Shown piece after piece: positions 12,801-25,100 of a stretch of DNA of 64,000 bases. Numbering within the stretch: the first letter of the stretch is position 1; every line of letters begins with the position of its first letter. This DNA is from Cotesia glomerata (Eukaryota > Arthropoda > Insecta > Hymenoptera > Braconidae): assembly GCF_020080835.1 (NCBI RefSeq), contig NC_058167.1, forward strand, positions 15,461,403 to 15,525,402, read 5' to 3'. Made by a program: the position numbers and the translations under genes. The notes under the pieces were generated by a model that did no database searches, had not been told where the DNA came from, and was given only the letters and a program-made list of their open reading frames with translations.

Positions 12801-15800
12801 AGTTGCATTGTGTCACTCATTAACTGAATCTTCAAACGTTAGTTATTAGCTTTTTATTTTTTATATAAAAATAATTAAAATAGCCGAAATCATAAAAAGT
12901 AATAAAAACAAGATTTATGGATCGACATCTCGGTATGTTTATTGTATACTCAGTGCATATCAAACAGATGATAAATAAATAATTTATTTTACGTTAGTTG
13001 ATTTGTCCAAGGAACTAAATATATACATACATATTATTAAGAATATACCAGCGTGGTTAGTTGGTTACACTTGAGTTCACGGGAATCGGGTTAAAGATTG
13101 TTAAGCATTGCAAGATTTTGTTCCTCTTCTTCATCTTACTTTTCTCGGTCTTCCTCGTTACAAACCCGTTACGCCGTTATAAAACGCACACAAGCATAAG
13201 AAAAAGAGCATGACTTGATAAATTTTCAAGGAATAAATTATTTTAATTTTTTTTAAATACAAATTACTCGGACCACATGTTAATTTTTTTCTTAAACAAA
13301 AAAATTTTTTCAACAGACCAGTGACTGTAATTTTTTCCACGAATCTTCCCTATTATCATCTATAATAATTAAAAATTTTTAAAATAATATAAACGGTTGA
13401 TTAAATGATTTCAGTGAAAGTGGATGTTCACATTAATAACGGAAGTTACAAGCCAATAAGCAATGGTAACTCAATTAAATCGGATATAATCAAGGACACG
13501 GAGCATGCTTACGAACAGATCTGTATCAGACCGGATGAGACGGAGAGCGTTAAGTCAGTGGGTCACAAAAAATTTAACGATGATGCATCTGAAAGCAGGC
13601 AATTATTTTTGTTTTTATAATTTTTTTATATTAATATCGATATTGATAATTAATAATTAAATTTTCAATGCAGCCGGTCAAAACTAACTGTGAGAAGATT
13701 TAGCAGATCCAGCAGTGCAAGTGAGTCTTCCCACTTAAGCAGTGAAATACCTTGTTACTCATCGACAACATCAACCCCTTCATTATCACGAAAAAGTAGC
13801 AACGAACGCATTGATAAAACTCCTAAGCCTCCGGATCTACCAGGTACTAAAAGAAGAAATAATTTTTATAATATTATTTGTTAAAAAAATCATTAACGTC
13901 TGTTATTAATTTTACTGTTATAAATTAACTGGATTGTAATTTTAAATTTTTTGTTGATTTTAGAGAGGAAAATTGTTACACCCGTGGAAGTTGAAAAGAA
14001 CTCAAAACCACAAATCGATAATCTTAATAGGTAACTAGACTTTATTAAACGGAAACTGATTTAGTGCAAAAAATCGGTATCGAATGAAAGTTTATATTTT
14101 TATCTAAAACCTAAATTCATATTTTCCGGCCGATTTCACTTGATAATTTTATACCGATTTGCTTTTATGACAGACAAAATACGTCGTACGTAATTATGTA
14201 TTTATAAATTATATTTTTACAGTATTGTAAAACCTCCACCACCTCCGCCGCCACCGCCACCACCGGACAACGAAGAAATACCTCCGTGTCCAAAAATTCC
14301 CGACTCGGTTGATAAAAATTTCAAGGAAATCAAAGATGAATGTGATAATTCATCAGGTAAATAAAAAAAAAAGATATATTGTCTATTGTAATGTAAATTT
14401 TTTTTAATTATTTAAAAATTCCTCATAATTATGACAGCAGATTTAGTTCTGTTGCAGCTACAGTTTTTTTTTTTTTTTTTTTTTCTTTTTCTTTCAAATA
14501 AGCTTCGGTCATATTATTCAAAAACAAAAATTTTTGTTTCTTTCAAAACTAACTTTTATTAAAATTTATTTTTTTACAAAAATTATATTCACAGGTGTAT
14601 TTTGTCTACACTAGTAATTAAGCTATATTTAAAAACAAAAGAATAATAATTAGTTATGGTCCAGATTTTCTAGCAGCAGTGGATTAAAATTTACACTATA
14701 ATTTTCTGTTACATACCACAAAACCTTTTTCTTCAATATTCCACTGCAAATATTTAATATTTAATCCTAATTACATACCCATAAGTCATTTCTGTCGAAG
14801 GAATTATTAAAAATACAAGATCACATTATAAATTATATGAATTTTTTAATTGATAATAATCATCATGTGTACTTAACAGTAAAACTTGGCAAAGTAAATG
14901 ATAACTAAAACAATGAAGTAAAATAATATAATAAATTGATTACATAAAATAGATTTATTGTAACTCAGTCGTTCCAATTAAGCTTACGAGGCATAAAGTT
15001 TTTAGTTCAATCTTTTAATTAGCCAGTTAGCGCGATTATGGACGCAACTATTACTAGACCATGGTGCTTACGCGGGCATATAATATACTTACCTAGATTT
15101 CACTTACGGCCCAAACCGCTTATATGTATACCCATTATAATAATAATAATAATAATAAATATAATGACCATACCACACTTACGACTCCAATAACTTGAGA
15201 ACATGATTCCTCTTGATATATCCCTTCCACAGTAGCATCTTGTGAATTTTTTATAATTTTATTCTTATGTGTTGCGGAACAGCAACCAACAAGTCCGACA
15301 CATCTTCCTCCGAGCAACCACAGCCGCCGCAAACGGAAATTCCTCCTGCAATTACTCTCAGCCCACAGTCCTCCAGATCACCATCTTCAAACGATTCGGA
15401 AGATACTAAACCGAACCAGGTATCACACCTGGTTCATAAGCACATGGTGCTGCCATTTATTCCACCAAAATTTGCCAATGCCGCTGACTCGGATACTCTT
15501 CTTAAGCCCTCGGAATACTTAAGGAGTATCTGCAAGACATCCAATAAAAATACTCTATCCAAAGCCAGGTCAGTAATATATAAACAATTTTTTTTTTTTT
15601 TTTTTTATTAATTGATTAATTTTTTTATCTTTTTGTGATACAGGTCGGTGGATAATTTGGATATACAAGGAAGAGTTGAAGTGGAGGAGGTGGATAAGTG
15701 TCAGGAAGAAAAAACATCCCCTGGACCACCTCCTCCTCCTTTGCCACCTCCAATTGTCACCAAGGGTCCTGGCCATTCAGTTAACACGCCGACAACTTCG

Positions 15801-17287
15801 ACGCAGGAATCTGAAACGCCAAAAACTCATCAACCGCTGGCTACTATTAGCATCCAGGATCTTACCAGTGTTCAATTACGACGTACTAATATTAAAATGA
15901 ATGCCACTAAAAACTTCTCCACTCCTCCACCTCGAAGTGTTTCTATGACCAATGGTATTTTTAATTCACTTAAATGTTTTGTTTAATTTTTTATTTCAAT
16001 TCTAAATCATAAGTGTTGTTATAATGAAGTTTAGTTCAAAGATTTGTTTTCGTGATTGGTTAATATTATTTTAAAAAAAAAAAACTTGTGCTAGTTGTAC
16101 TAAGAAAGTTTTGGTGATGTAAACAAATAATTTGGATATTTTTTAAATAAAATTTTTATTGATTTTAGTGTCGGAAGCATTTTTTGTACAAAAAACGGAT
16201 CTTATTGCTGAGCTGAAGAAAGCCAAGGACATACCAGGAATTAAGAAGTTTAAAGTTGAAATGGCAAAGGTTGAAAAAACACAAGAGCAGAATCTTATTA
16301 TGGAAATTAGTAAATCTTTGAGTGTATCAAGTTTCGTAGATCAGGTAAAAAATACTTAATAATAAATATGTAAAAAACGGTTGAAATTAGAACTGGAAAC
16401 TTTTATAATTGATATTTATTAAATGCTTATACTCTAAATTTATGGACTCTATTTTCAATATTTGATTAAGTTATAGAGTTATGAGAATATATAAAGAAAA
16501 AAAAATACTACGCACTATCATGAAATATTGAATAAAATAAATATAAAACTATGAGAATAGGGTCAGTTAATAACATAAATATTGATTTTTTAAGGTTGCC
16601 GTTCTATTTGATCTCCTCTAACTTTTTTTTTACTATTGTTTCATTGTTGGCCCCTTTTTTTCTTAGATTCCTGAAAGAGATAGTTCTGGGAACTTGATAC
16701 CGATATGGAAGCGTCAAATGTTAGCGAGAAAAGCTGCGGAACGAGCCAAAAAAGAATTGGAGGAACAAATAGCACGTGAAAATGAGGAAAAAAGACAAAA
16801 AGCTATTCCACCATGGAAAAGACAGCTTTTAGCTAAAAAAGATTCCAGTGATGATAAAAAGTAAGTTTTTTATTAAAAAAATTTTTAAATGTTTAAGACA
16901 ATTTCGTAATTTTTATTATTATACTCCCAATATTAGAAAAGCAAGCTCAATTAAAAACATTATTCTCATTTAATAATATTGTTAGTTTTTTAAAAAAAAA
17001 ATTGTGTTCTTTTTTTTAGTTGAATTAATCTAACAATTTATACTATTTCTAGACCAAATCCAATTAATCCAGTACCAACGATTGTAGCACCACCGCCAGT
17101 TAAAATTGATGTTATTCCACTACAAAAAAAGGAAATAACCATCCCAATAAACCGTGTAGAAAAAGCAACTGAGACTGAAGAAAAAAAAATAGTTACAAGA
17201 CAAGATGATTCAGACGATGATGCTCCTATAATTCCATGGAGAGCGCAATTGAGAAAGACAAATAGTAAATTAAATATTCTCGACTGA
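4648..17287 (+). CDS. forked: Forked/espin-like actin-bundling protein, 11 coding exons
   Basis: Joined exons encode 702 residues: 4648-4734, 11719-11983, 13415-13598, 13674-13843, 13964-14030, 14223-14356, 15283-15568, 15644-15954, 16169-16344, 16667-16860 and 17053-17287. All phases match. In-frame stops precede the ATG within its own exon, so 4648 is a real start for this isoform. What is seen: two proline runs (about residues 262-271 and 426-434, candidate SH3/profilin sites); a WH2-like stretch in exon 9 with 'KTDLIAELKKAK'; two 'WKRQ(M/L)LA(R/K)K' modules (Trp574 and Trp610) around a charged helix; and a related C-terminal 'IPWRAQLRK' (Trp687). This layout suits espin/forked proteins, which cross-link actin filaments in bristles and sensory protrusions. 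No ankyrin repeats occur, so this would be a short isoform; ankyrin exons could lie left of the window. The family call is by recognition; a taperin-like protein sharing the W-K/R-R motif is the alternative. Confidence 0.72.
5424..5524. repeat. Foldback hairpin, about 33-bp arms
   Basis: Left arm 5424-5458 and right arm 5492-5524 are near-perfect reverse complements, starting GGGCAGGAAAATAAGAAA and ending TTTCTTATTTCCTGCCC. A second inner pair (GTTGACC at 5463-5469, GGTCGAC at 5482-5488) extends the stem. The block is GC-rich against its surroundings and looks like part of a mobile foldback or MITE-like repeat. Confidence 0.8.
5545..5622. repeat. Second GC-rich inverted repeat
   Basis: CTCCTCGACGGAGGCAGAAAGC at 5545-5566 pairs with GCTTTCCGCCCGGAGGGGAG at 5603-5622. 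A perfect inner inverted repeat, GGGCGGAAA and TTTCCGCCC, lies at about 5588-5613. It follows the first hairpin after only 20 bp, so both probably belong to one element. Confidence 0.7.
6199..7094. mobile_element. Non-autonomous dispersed repeat with inverted ends
   Basis: The left end (6199-6233) carries GTTGACC, then AGGCCATCCCTG, then AACTTCCCGC. The right end carries these in reverse complement: GCGGGAAGTT at 7025-7034, then CAGGGATGGCCTACCGGTCAACT at 7072-7094, with about 37 extra bp between them. The interior is more GC-rich than the surroundings, holds paired GAGCTC motifs (about 6280-6335), sentence-like direct similarities such as 'CGATTTT' and 'GTTCAAAAGTTAT', and an (AC)n tract. 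There is no transposase. I associate sequence of this style with abundant dispersed repeats of braconid wasps; this is recollection, not a search. Confidence 0.6.
6839..6877. repeat. (AC)n microsatellite
   Basis: About 19 AC units inside the dispersed repeat at 6199-7094. Translated His-Thr or Val-Cys runs across it are artefacts. Confidence 0.95.
7440..8042 (+). CDS. Secreted double-module cysteine-knot-like peptide, 3 exons
   Basis: Exons 7440-7529, 7642-7776 and 7956-8042 join in phase 0 to give 103 residues. Residues 1-17 are a hydrophobic signal peptide; the rest is short and acidic with 12 cysteines. Exons 1-2 give C24-x6-C31-x5-C37C38-x3-C42-x10-C53, the C-C-CC-C-C pattern of inhibitor cystine knots, plus an extra C32. 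Exon 3 repeats the core as C76-x5-C82C83-x3-C87-x11-C99, with DxDCC-like spacing in both copies. It sits wholly inside the first coding intron of the forked-like gene, on the same strand. The function is unknown: such secreted peptides include venom components, antimicrobial peptides and protease inhibitors, and nothing here decides among them. The donor of intron 2 (GTACCC) is weak; reading through it would stop after Val-Pro and leave one module. Confidence 0.72.
9060..9103. promoter_or_regulatory. Two CACGTG E-boxes upstream of the PI-PLC gene
   Basis: Perfect palindromic CACGTG occurs at 9060-9065 and again at 9098-9103, in a short GC-richer block about 330-370 bp before the start codon of the PI-PLC gene. 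Binding by bHLH factors is inferred from the motif only. Confidence 0.35.
9432..10358 (+). CDS. Secreted bacterial-type PI-PLC (PLC X domain), single exon
   Basis: An uninterrupted 308-codon frame. Residues 1-25 form a signal peptide, followed by one PI-PLC X-box TIM barrel. Landmarks match the calcium-independent bacterial family: GTHDSA (His57, Asp58), DMRVRL (Asp88, Arg90), NHG (His102), the segment 'FLKNHPKELVIMF', and a C-terminal 'ADYPSEDLI' (Asp294). The family cleaves phosphatidylinositol or GPI anchors by attack of the inositol 2-OH, with the two histidines as general base and acid; all key residues seem present. Bacterial enzymes are also near 300 residues. The gene has no intron and lies in the forked intron, 1.4 kb after the cysteine-rich peptide. 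The secretion signal suggests action on extracellular or GPI-anchored lipid. Origin by horizontal transfer is possible but unproven; related '1-phosphatidylinositol phosphodiesterase-like' genes are annotated in other arthropods. Confidence 0.88.
   Translation: MEQRFGALLLLIIIILKALCPLMMGCPPSHAPTRRHYYLTNLPDSRKLSTLAFIGTHDSATSAVGFKRARTQWMTVAEQLDAGVRVLDMRVRLYDNEFMMNHGFVYLGMSFGNLLDDIKNFLKNHPKELVIMFIQREYKSYNTNMTECEILRDKYIKEHPNLFVEHWSYYHTLGQYRGKILLSSGQLCFYNCTTYRFCKEQNNWEMSSNYLRNNKWTDIKALQDSMFKPRTEYYCFTNYLSGNGFGYETPESLAISFRPNPLNLTNPSLGPGMNDRMYNYFRNPKNVTYFVIADYPSEDLIEKIVLSN
11479..11504. repeat. Poly-A tract
   Basis: An A run of about 25 bases in the forked intron, between the PI-PLC gene and forked coding exon 2. 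The rest of 10360-11718 is AT-rich sequence with no recognised feature. Confidence 0.8.
13599..13673 (+). other. GC-AG intron of the forked-like gene
   Basis: Only joining 13598 to 13674 keeps the frame (AG|C CGG). The donor is then AG|GCAATT, the rarer but genuine GC-AG class; no in-phase GT donor lies nearby. The acceptor is an ordinary TTTTCAATGCAG. Confidence 0.65.
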
Positions 17288-18700
17288 TTAACAATTGACG
17301 ATAAAATACGTCTAATTATTATTATCTCTGGATGTTCGTTCATCAACAAACTATATAAAACAGAAAAAAACTCGAACTGAAGGGGAAAATGCTGCTCAAA
17401 ACAAAATAAACTTGAGATAAATTGTTATTAAGCTAAACGTGTAAATAAATGTGTCACATGTTTTTATATTATATAAATTATAAATATTATTGTTTTCACG
17501 GTAAAATATATTTACGCGTAATTTTATTAAGCAATTATTCCATTTATATTTGAATTTGATGTCATGAAAAGTATATTTGCCAATAAATTTTTTTTTCAAC
17601 GTTTCAATTGATTGATCGCGTGATATAATATTTAAATATATATCACACGTAGTTTTATTATCTTTATAATAGAGATTTTAAATATATATAAATACTATTA
17701 TACTCATAATGTAAAATGATCCGTCAATGTACATAAATTTTTGTTTAAATGTTTATATACTTTTAACCTTCACCCTCAATAAGTTATTAATAGCCTAAGA
17801 ATCTTATATAAATAAAACATTATTCTAGTTTTAATAATAAGATTACTAAGTAAACATGATCTATTAAATTTCCGTCGTATTTAATAGTTTTCGACTAACA
17901 CTAAACTATTTTTTATAATCATTAAAAAATATGATAATTTGAAATAATAAATTTTAATGAATAAAAAGGAAAATTTTCGTATTAATTTGTAAGAAAATTT
18001 ATTGAAATAATTGTAATGAAATATTTTTCTGAAAAGGCTTGGCTGTATAATTTTTACATGGATAATTATGTCATAAAAAACTTTTAAAATATCATTTCAC
18101 ATGCATATATGTTATTAGTAATACACAATAAAATAATAGATTACGTACATCAGATCAATTAAATAAAATCATACATAATCAAATGTAATTGTATGTAATA
18201 CATCAAGTAATTATTTTATGTATTGCAAATATTCTAAATTAAAGAAAAAAAAAAAAAATTAATAAAAATAATATATCTAAATTAACTTTAATTCGAACTC
18301 TAAGACTCGTTCACTCTAATTACCATTAGAAAGTTAAATTAATTTATAGGTCAGCGCAGAATTTATTTCTCAGTGTTAAATTATATCATTTGTATTAAAA
18401 AGAAAGGTTTTTCTTAAATAAAATTCTAAAAAATAATTATGTATTAATACATTAGTGTCCGTTCATCAGATTATAAATTATGATTAATGTTTCTAACGTT
18501 TTAATTATTGCTATCTTTATTAAATTGAATTATATATATATATTAAATTTTTTTTTTTTTTGTAATATACATTTAAGTAGTGTGTAAAATAATCACATCA
18601 GAGTCTTCTCTTCTCTCAATATAATACAACACTGGCTGTTGTACGCCGACATTTCTCCTTATATATTTATATGTATACATATACCTCTCTTAGTTACTTG
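17288..18700. other. 3' flank of forked and intergenic DNA
   Basis: AT-rich with many AATAAA-like hexamers, poly-A runs and TA repeats. No coding frame is supported. The forked 3' UTR occupies an undetermined first part. Confidence 0.6.
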
Positions 18701-19100
18701 ATATATAAGAACTTGGGCTCAGTACAAAACACGCTAGCAGCCGGCTCGCAGTTTATTTAGTAGTTGACTCTCGTACTGTTAATATAATACTTGTGTAAAA
18801 GTTGGCACATTTATTATATCCTATTCGCGTGATTGTGCTATTGCGGATGATTTCGAGAGCATTATCACCAGATAGAACTCTCGGCTATTTTCATTTTATT
18901 AATTTTAATAGAAAAATTTTTTATTCTTTCATTTCCGTCTTTTTATCTTCTTCAAGTTATTCGGAATTTTTTTTAGTGGTAGTTTTTCTTTTAAATTAAT
19001 ATTTAATATAAAGTATTAGAAAAAGTGTTTGTTAAAAAAATTTATATTGTGTATTTTTATTTATTTTTACAATTTAAGTTTTATTTTTTAATTATTCGTA

Positions 19101-22100
19101 ATGGCATCTCTTCGTAGTATAACAGGTAAGAAATTTTTTTTTTTACCAATAAGCTTTTTTTTAATTGTTACTCTGTTAGTGTCTATAGATAATTAAATGC
19201 TTAGCAAAAAATAAACCGTATATACATATATAGTTCGTTGACACAGAACAGTGGTAACTTCAAAGTCAGTAATCGTAGTTCCGTGTTTAGTAATTTGAAT
19301 TCTTGTAAGAATTTTGCATTAACCATTTAAAAAAAAAAAAAAAAATTCTTTCTAGCACTTTTAGCTGTTGTGTTTTATGTTTACACTTATTAGTCTTCTT
19401 TGCAAATATTAACTAATATTTCAGCAGAATACCGATAATATTATAATTCATTTGAAGGTCGACTATTGTTAATTATCAAAGGTATCTTCGAAGGTCTCAA
19501 TAGTAAACATTAAATATTAACAAAATTATTTAATAACCATTCTTTGTTCTTATTGAATAATTGATCCGTATCTGACAACAATAATAATTGTTCCAAGTGA
19601 CTTTGCGGGACAATTGGTTTGAAATTGTCAAGATAAAAATGCCCGTGTAATTATTCTGATTAATAGCTATTATTACTAAGCAATTAAAAAGCAATCATCA
19701 ATTTTGTCTTTATATTCAGCAAAAAATACTCTTCTATCTTTAAATATTTATTTAGAGTTTTACGGAGAACTAATTTAAGTTAAGAATTTTTTGTCGTTCT
19801 AATAATCGGTTGGTTATTTTAAGCGCGTGAACAAAATATAACATTTTATAAATATTCTAAATATTCTAAATATTTTACCTAAGGTAATTATTATCCAATG
19901 AGTATCGATGTTTTTTTTCTTATCATTAATGATTTCTGACTCGATATTAACTTATTTTTTGTTGTAACAACTTTTTTTAGAGGGGAAAAAAATGTACACA
20001 TGTATAATTTTGTCATTGAATGGGCAATTATAATTATCGTCACGACAATAATACACGATAATTTGTTTCTCATATACTATTCATTCTATAAAATGTTTTA
20101 TTGATAGTAAATATAAATTTAATCATAAAGTTTAAGAATTTTTTCAGATATTAATCTCTATGATTATTTAATTTTCTTATTAATTAAAAAAAAAAAAAAA
20201 GAATTTTTTACAAATATTACATTTAATTTTTACTAATTATAAATCAATATAAACACAAAATTGCAAATTATTCATTGTAAAGCGAGTTAACAAATTTAAA
20301 ATCAGTTTAAACATATAAATGGAGAGTTATTTGGTAGCAGATATTTTTATGGGTTATTAAAAAAACATGGTGACCATGAAAATAAACAATAATTAAATTT
20401 ATTGCTTGTAAAAAAATTCTTAAAGAAATATGTTATAAAATTTATGTCGGAATGATTTAATTCATTGTCCACAGTGAAAAAATATATATGCGCATATATG
20501 CTGACAAAAATACATATATGTCGCACATATAAAATATATACGCCACATACTTTTTTTTTCAGTATGGGTGTGAAAGGCATATTAAATAACAATAATAATA
20601 TTTATTTGTTAAATTACCATTAGTATTATTTTGAATAAATTCATTCATCAAATTTATGACCTTGTAAGTATAAAATATTTCTAATTTTTTTTAAAAAATA
20701 AGCACAAATTTTTTTATTTATTCGAAAAAAGGATAACACTAATCTTCGGGGGGGATAAAATAAATGAGATGAAATATTTTATGCCATTGAGAAAGAAGAA
20801 GAAGAAACATTAATGTGCAGAATAATTTTTTTTCCAACTATTGTAGTTTTTTCACAATAACTTGTAAGCTTATTTATAAGACATTATAAATCAAGTCAAA
20901 GCTGGTTTGACCCTATCAGGTAGACTGGCAAAAGTCCTTCACTCAGGCCATTTGCATTATTATATTATACATACATCGTACAATACCCTTCAGAAGTTGA
21001 CGATATAACCTTGGTATCCCTTTCATCAGTTTCACTGCACAGAATCTGGGTCGCCAAAATTTCGACGCACTTCTTGGAATAGGGATCTTATTGATCCTTT
21101 TTTTTCATATTTAATGTGAGTCCGTGACATCGTCTCACTCGACTGTATGAAGCATTATTTACGATACAATACATCATTTTTACATTTTTACTAAAAATAT
21201 TTTTTTCTTCTAAAGTTTAAACGATGCAACAAAAGAAAAATTAAGATTATTCAAGTAAAAATTATTATTTATTCAAATTCAAAGTTTAGAACAATTAAAA
21301 AATAATCATTCTACATTTTTTTGTTTATTAAACAATATTTAGAATTTCAAATAAATATTTATTTGTCTAAATACATATTATTCTCCATGTGATTTTAATT
21401 TAAAATAAATCAATCCGTAAAATCTACAGAATTTACGCAGCAGATAAGTGCATTGATTAAGGAAAAAAAAAAAAAAAAAAAACTAATAGAATAATTGGTA
21501 CAACTTCCTGTTAGTTTCTTCATCCGGTTGGGAGTAATAGTAAATTCTCATCAACAGATTTAATCAGAAATAAAACTGCCCTAAATATGTTACATGACTT
21601 TGCCAGTGCATCTATTTATAGAAAACGAAATTTAAATATTAGTGGTTTATGTAGAGTAAACAATCTTAGATTACGTCAAATTGCTATTCATATTTTTTCT
21701 ATAATATAATAATAATCCTCCTAATTTATCTACTTAATGTGAATTATTTTTACTATCATTTAATTATTCGCGATTATTTATATTTATTTCAATAGACTTC
21801 ATTCATAAGCCATAATTGAGAGTATTAACATATATTTATAGAGATAACTTTCATATATGTACATTTAATAATCATGTTTTAAACGGTCAATTAAATTCAA
21901 TAATTTATATTTTATAACTATTAATATAAATGGCATTAATCCAACAGACACTTGAGACATTCTAATGGTGTCTATTTGTCGTTAACTTACTTTGCGTCAT
22001 TAATAACCAGAAGAAAATTAATATTTTTGTTAGTAAAAATATTTGATCCTGTTTGTAAAGAATTTATACCTTTCAAAACTAAATACTTGCATAATTCGAT

Positions 22101-25100
22101 AAAAATATTTTTTATAAACCTATGAGTACTCAAAAAATAATTTTCTATGATTTACATTAACTAATTGAATTTTTACATCGCTAAAGTATTTAAAAGTAAC
22201 GTTTAATTAGCAAAAGAATGCTAATCAGGTATTTAGATTTACTTGTAAAACAATTTACTTTCATGTGTTAGTTTGTTAATAACTGAATAATAATATCTCT
22301 CGCTATTCAACTAGATAAATATAAAAAATAAAAAAAAATGAATAATTATATTAAATAGTTGTAAATAATTATTTTCAGATCGATTAACATGTCGGCAAGT
22401 ATTAAACATAATGGTGATACTCGGGTTTATGCTCAATTATATGTTAAGAGTAAATCTAACGATTGCAATAGTTGCAATGGTAATTCCAAGTAACACATCA
22501 CATTCCAATACATCTTTTGTTAACCATGAGTGTTCGGGAGCTTTACTTTCTACGGTCGTTAATAATTCTACAATTAACACTAGAGAAGATATAGACAATA
22601 CAAATAATATGACGGATGAAACGGAGAGGGTAAGAAATTTCACTCTTTACATTGAAAGTTAAAAAAATTGATATTTACTAAAATGATTTTATTATTTTAT
22701 TAATCTATTAGGTACCCGATGAAAGACCACAAACGAGGTATGCTTGGGATGAATATCAAGTGAATTTTATTTTGGGTGCATTTTTTTGGGGATATATATG
22801 TACTGAATTACCAGGAGGGCGTCTGGCTGAAGTTATTGGTGCTAAAAGAGTTTTTGGATACTCAATGCTTATTTCAAGTTTGGTCACTCTACTTACTCCA
22901 ATTTCTGCAACATTTGGGTATCAATTTGTTGCTGGTCTTAGAGTTATTTTGGGCTTTATGTTGGTATGATTATTACTATGCAATAATTTTTTTGTATTTT
23001 TCATTTATTTTTAATGTATTAAAGATACACATATATATATATATATATATAAAGGTGAAACTGAGCTTTGTAAAAAATATCTGAGAACTTTCTGCAGACT
23101 AGGTAGAAAAGCATCTAATGTGATGTAAAAAAAGGGGTAACATCTATATTATTTGATATGTATGGCTATAGATCATTTTTTTTATTCATCTACTCATAGT
23201 ATATTTTATCTTATCATTAGGGCGCCGGATGTAATACCGCTAATGCAATTTATTTCAGCTATTTATAGTTTGTTGCGTAATTTTATATTATTAATAAATT
23301 ACTGTTATTTTATTTATAAGTCTTTTTTAAAAAAAGGATCATTTTATTTTAACAAAGATCAGAATATAGTGAGATTATTTGAATATTAAAATAATTAGGG
23401 GAGGTAATATCAAATTGAGTATGTATTAAAAGATAAACGCTTAAAAAAATTTTTACATTTAATATTTGAGATGTTCAAATGATGGAAAATTTTTTACTGT
23501 GCATTTATCGTTTTTTTTTTTTTTTAATGTCGATGTTGGTTAATTTAAGTATCTTGTTTATATTTAGTAAGAGTAAAATCATTTATCAACGCTAGATTAC
23601 TTTCGAAAACAAATCGAATCAAGTCTTAATGTTACGAAATTTTTTTTAAACTAAAAAATATTTATTAATAATTACATTGATTAGTTATAGAGCAAGAGTG
23701 ATTCTTTAGCAATAAAATTTAGGGATTGATATTTTCATGAGTCGTCATAAATATTGAATGCTCCTTTTTTTAATTACAAATTTTTCAACGCGACCATTCC
23801 ATAATTTATTCAAAACAAATAATATCATCAACTTTGAATTTTTTTTTTATTTTTTAGTTTTTCAGCTAACAGTTTTAATAAGAAAAATAATCAAATGTTA
23901 GGAATTGTTATTTGTGTCAAGACGATCGATATATATATATGTATATGTACCAAAATAGATAATCATCGAGCTAAAAATAGTTTTTGTTAGTTTAATGACG
24001 CACGGTAGACGAATTAATCGATTTTATACCACTTTTTGAAATAATTTATTCACTCTACTTCAAAGAACGTCAAGTTTTATAACTTTATAATTTTAACATA
24101 TCTAAGCTAAAAACTTACGAGTAATTAAGATGTGTCATATGATAAAAAAAAAAAAAAAAAACTACAAATGCTTTTAAATAATCAAGACAATGGGCTCACT
24201 CAACTTCATTGAAGAATAAAAAGGAAAATTAAAAACTAAAAAATTGTTTTAGGGTGCAACTTGGCCAGCAATACACCCAATGACATCCCTTTGGATTCCA
24301 CCATCAGAGCGAAGCAAGTTCATCTCAAATATGATGGGTTAGTTGGAAGATAATGAACAATAATTATCCGTCATCAATGCCCATCACACTCACACACTGT
24401 ATCGTTGACCCATCACTCTGATTGGTGGAAAATACTATAACGAGCCACAAGATCAGTGTAATTTAGATCAATCAAATAGAATTTTAATATGGGTGTAATA
24501 TTTTTAAGTACCACATAGATCAATTGAACCACTACTTACTAAATAGTAATATTCATATTTTTTTCTTTTTTTCTGTTGATAATTTTTTAGCTTCCTCACT
24601 TGGTGCTGCAATTACTATGCCAATTTGTGGCTTTCTAATAGCATCTGTTGGCTGGGAATCTGTTTTCTATCTGACCGGTGGAATAAGCATAATCTGGAGC
24701 ATCGCCTGGTTTACTCTTGTCTATGATTCTCCAGCAAAACATCCTAGAATTAGTAATGAAGAGAGAAGATTTATTGAAGAATCCATTGGTACAACCTCTT
24801 CAAAGAAGGTACACTTACCATTATTATTTATTTATCTTTAAGTTAATGATAATGATGATCATCAGTGTAAGTAACTAATCAATGATTCATAAAGCACTAC
24901 AGACTTTATTGCATAATTTAACAAGATAAGTTATTATTTTATTATTTTTATTGAGGTACATGCTGTTCCTTGGAGGTCTATCTTCACATCACTCCCTGTC
25001 TGGGCAATTATTATTACTCATGGTTGCAGTGTCTTTGGATACTTTACTGTTGTAAATCAGCTTCCAACATATTTTAAATATATTTTAGACTTTAATATTA

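Noticed and set aside
17038..17349. 103-codon minus-strand frame
   Set aside because: Antisense shadow of the last forked exon.
18702..18724. TATATAAG followed by TCAGTA as a core promoter of SLC17
   Set aside because: The spacing between TATA and initiator is about 19 bp, shorter than the usual 26-31, so it was not listed as a feature.
18802..18999. 65-codon plus-strand frame before the SLC17 start
   Set aside because: It begins at TTG rather than ATG, and lies in the likely 5' UTR.
22437..22643. 68-codon minus-strand frame
   Set aside because: Antisense of SLC17 exon 2; the plus strand has phase-matched exons and transporter motifs.
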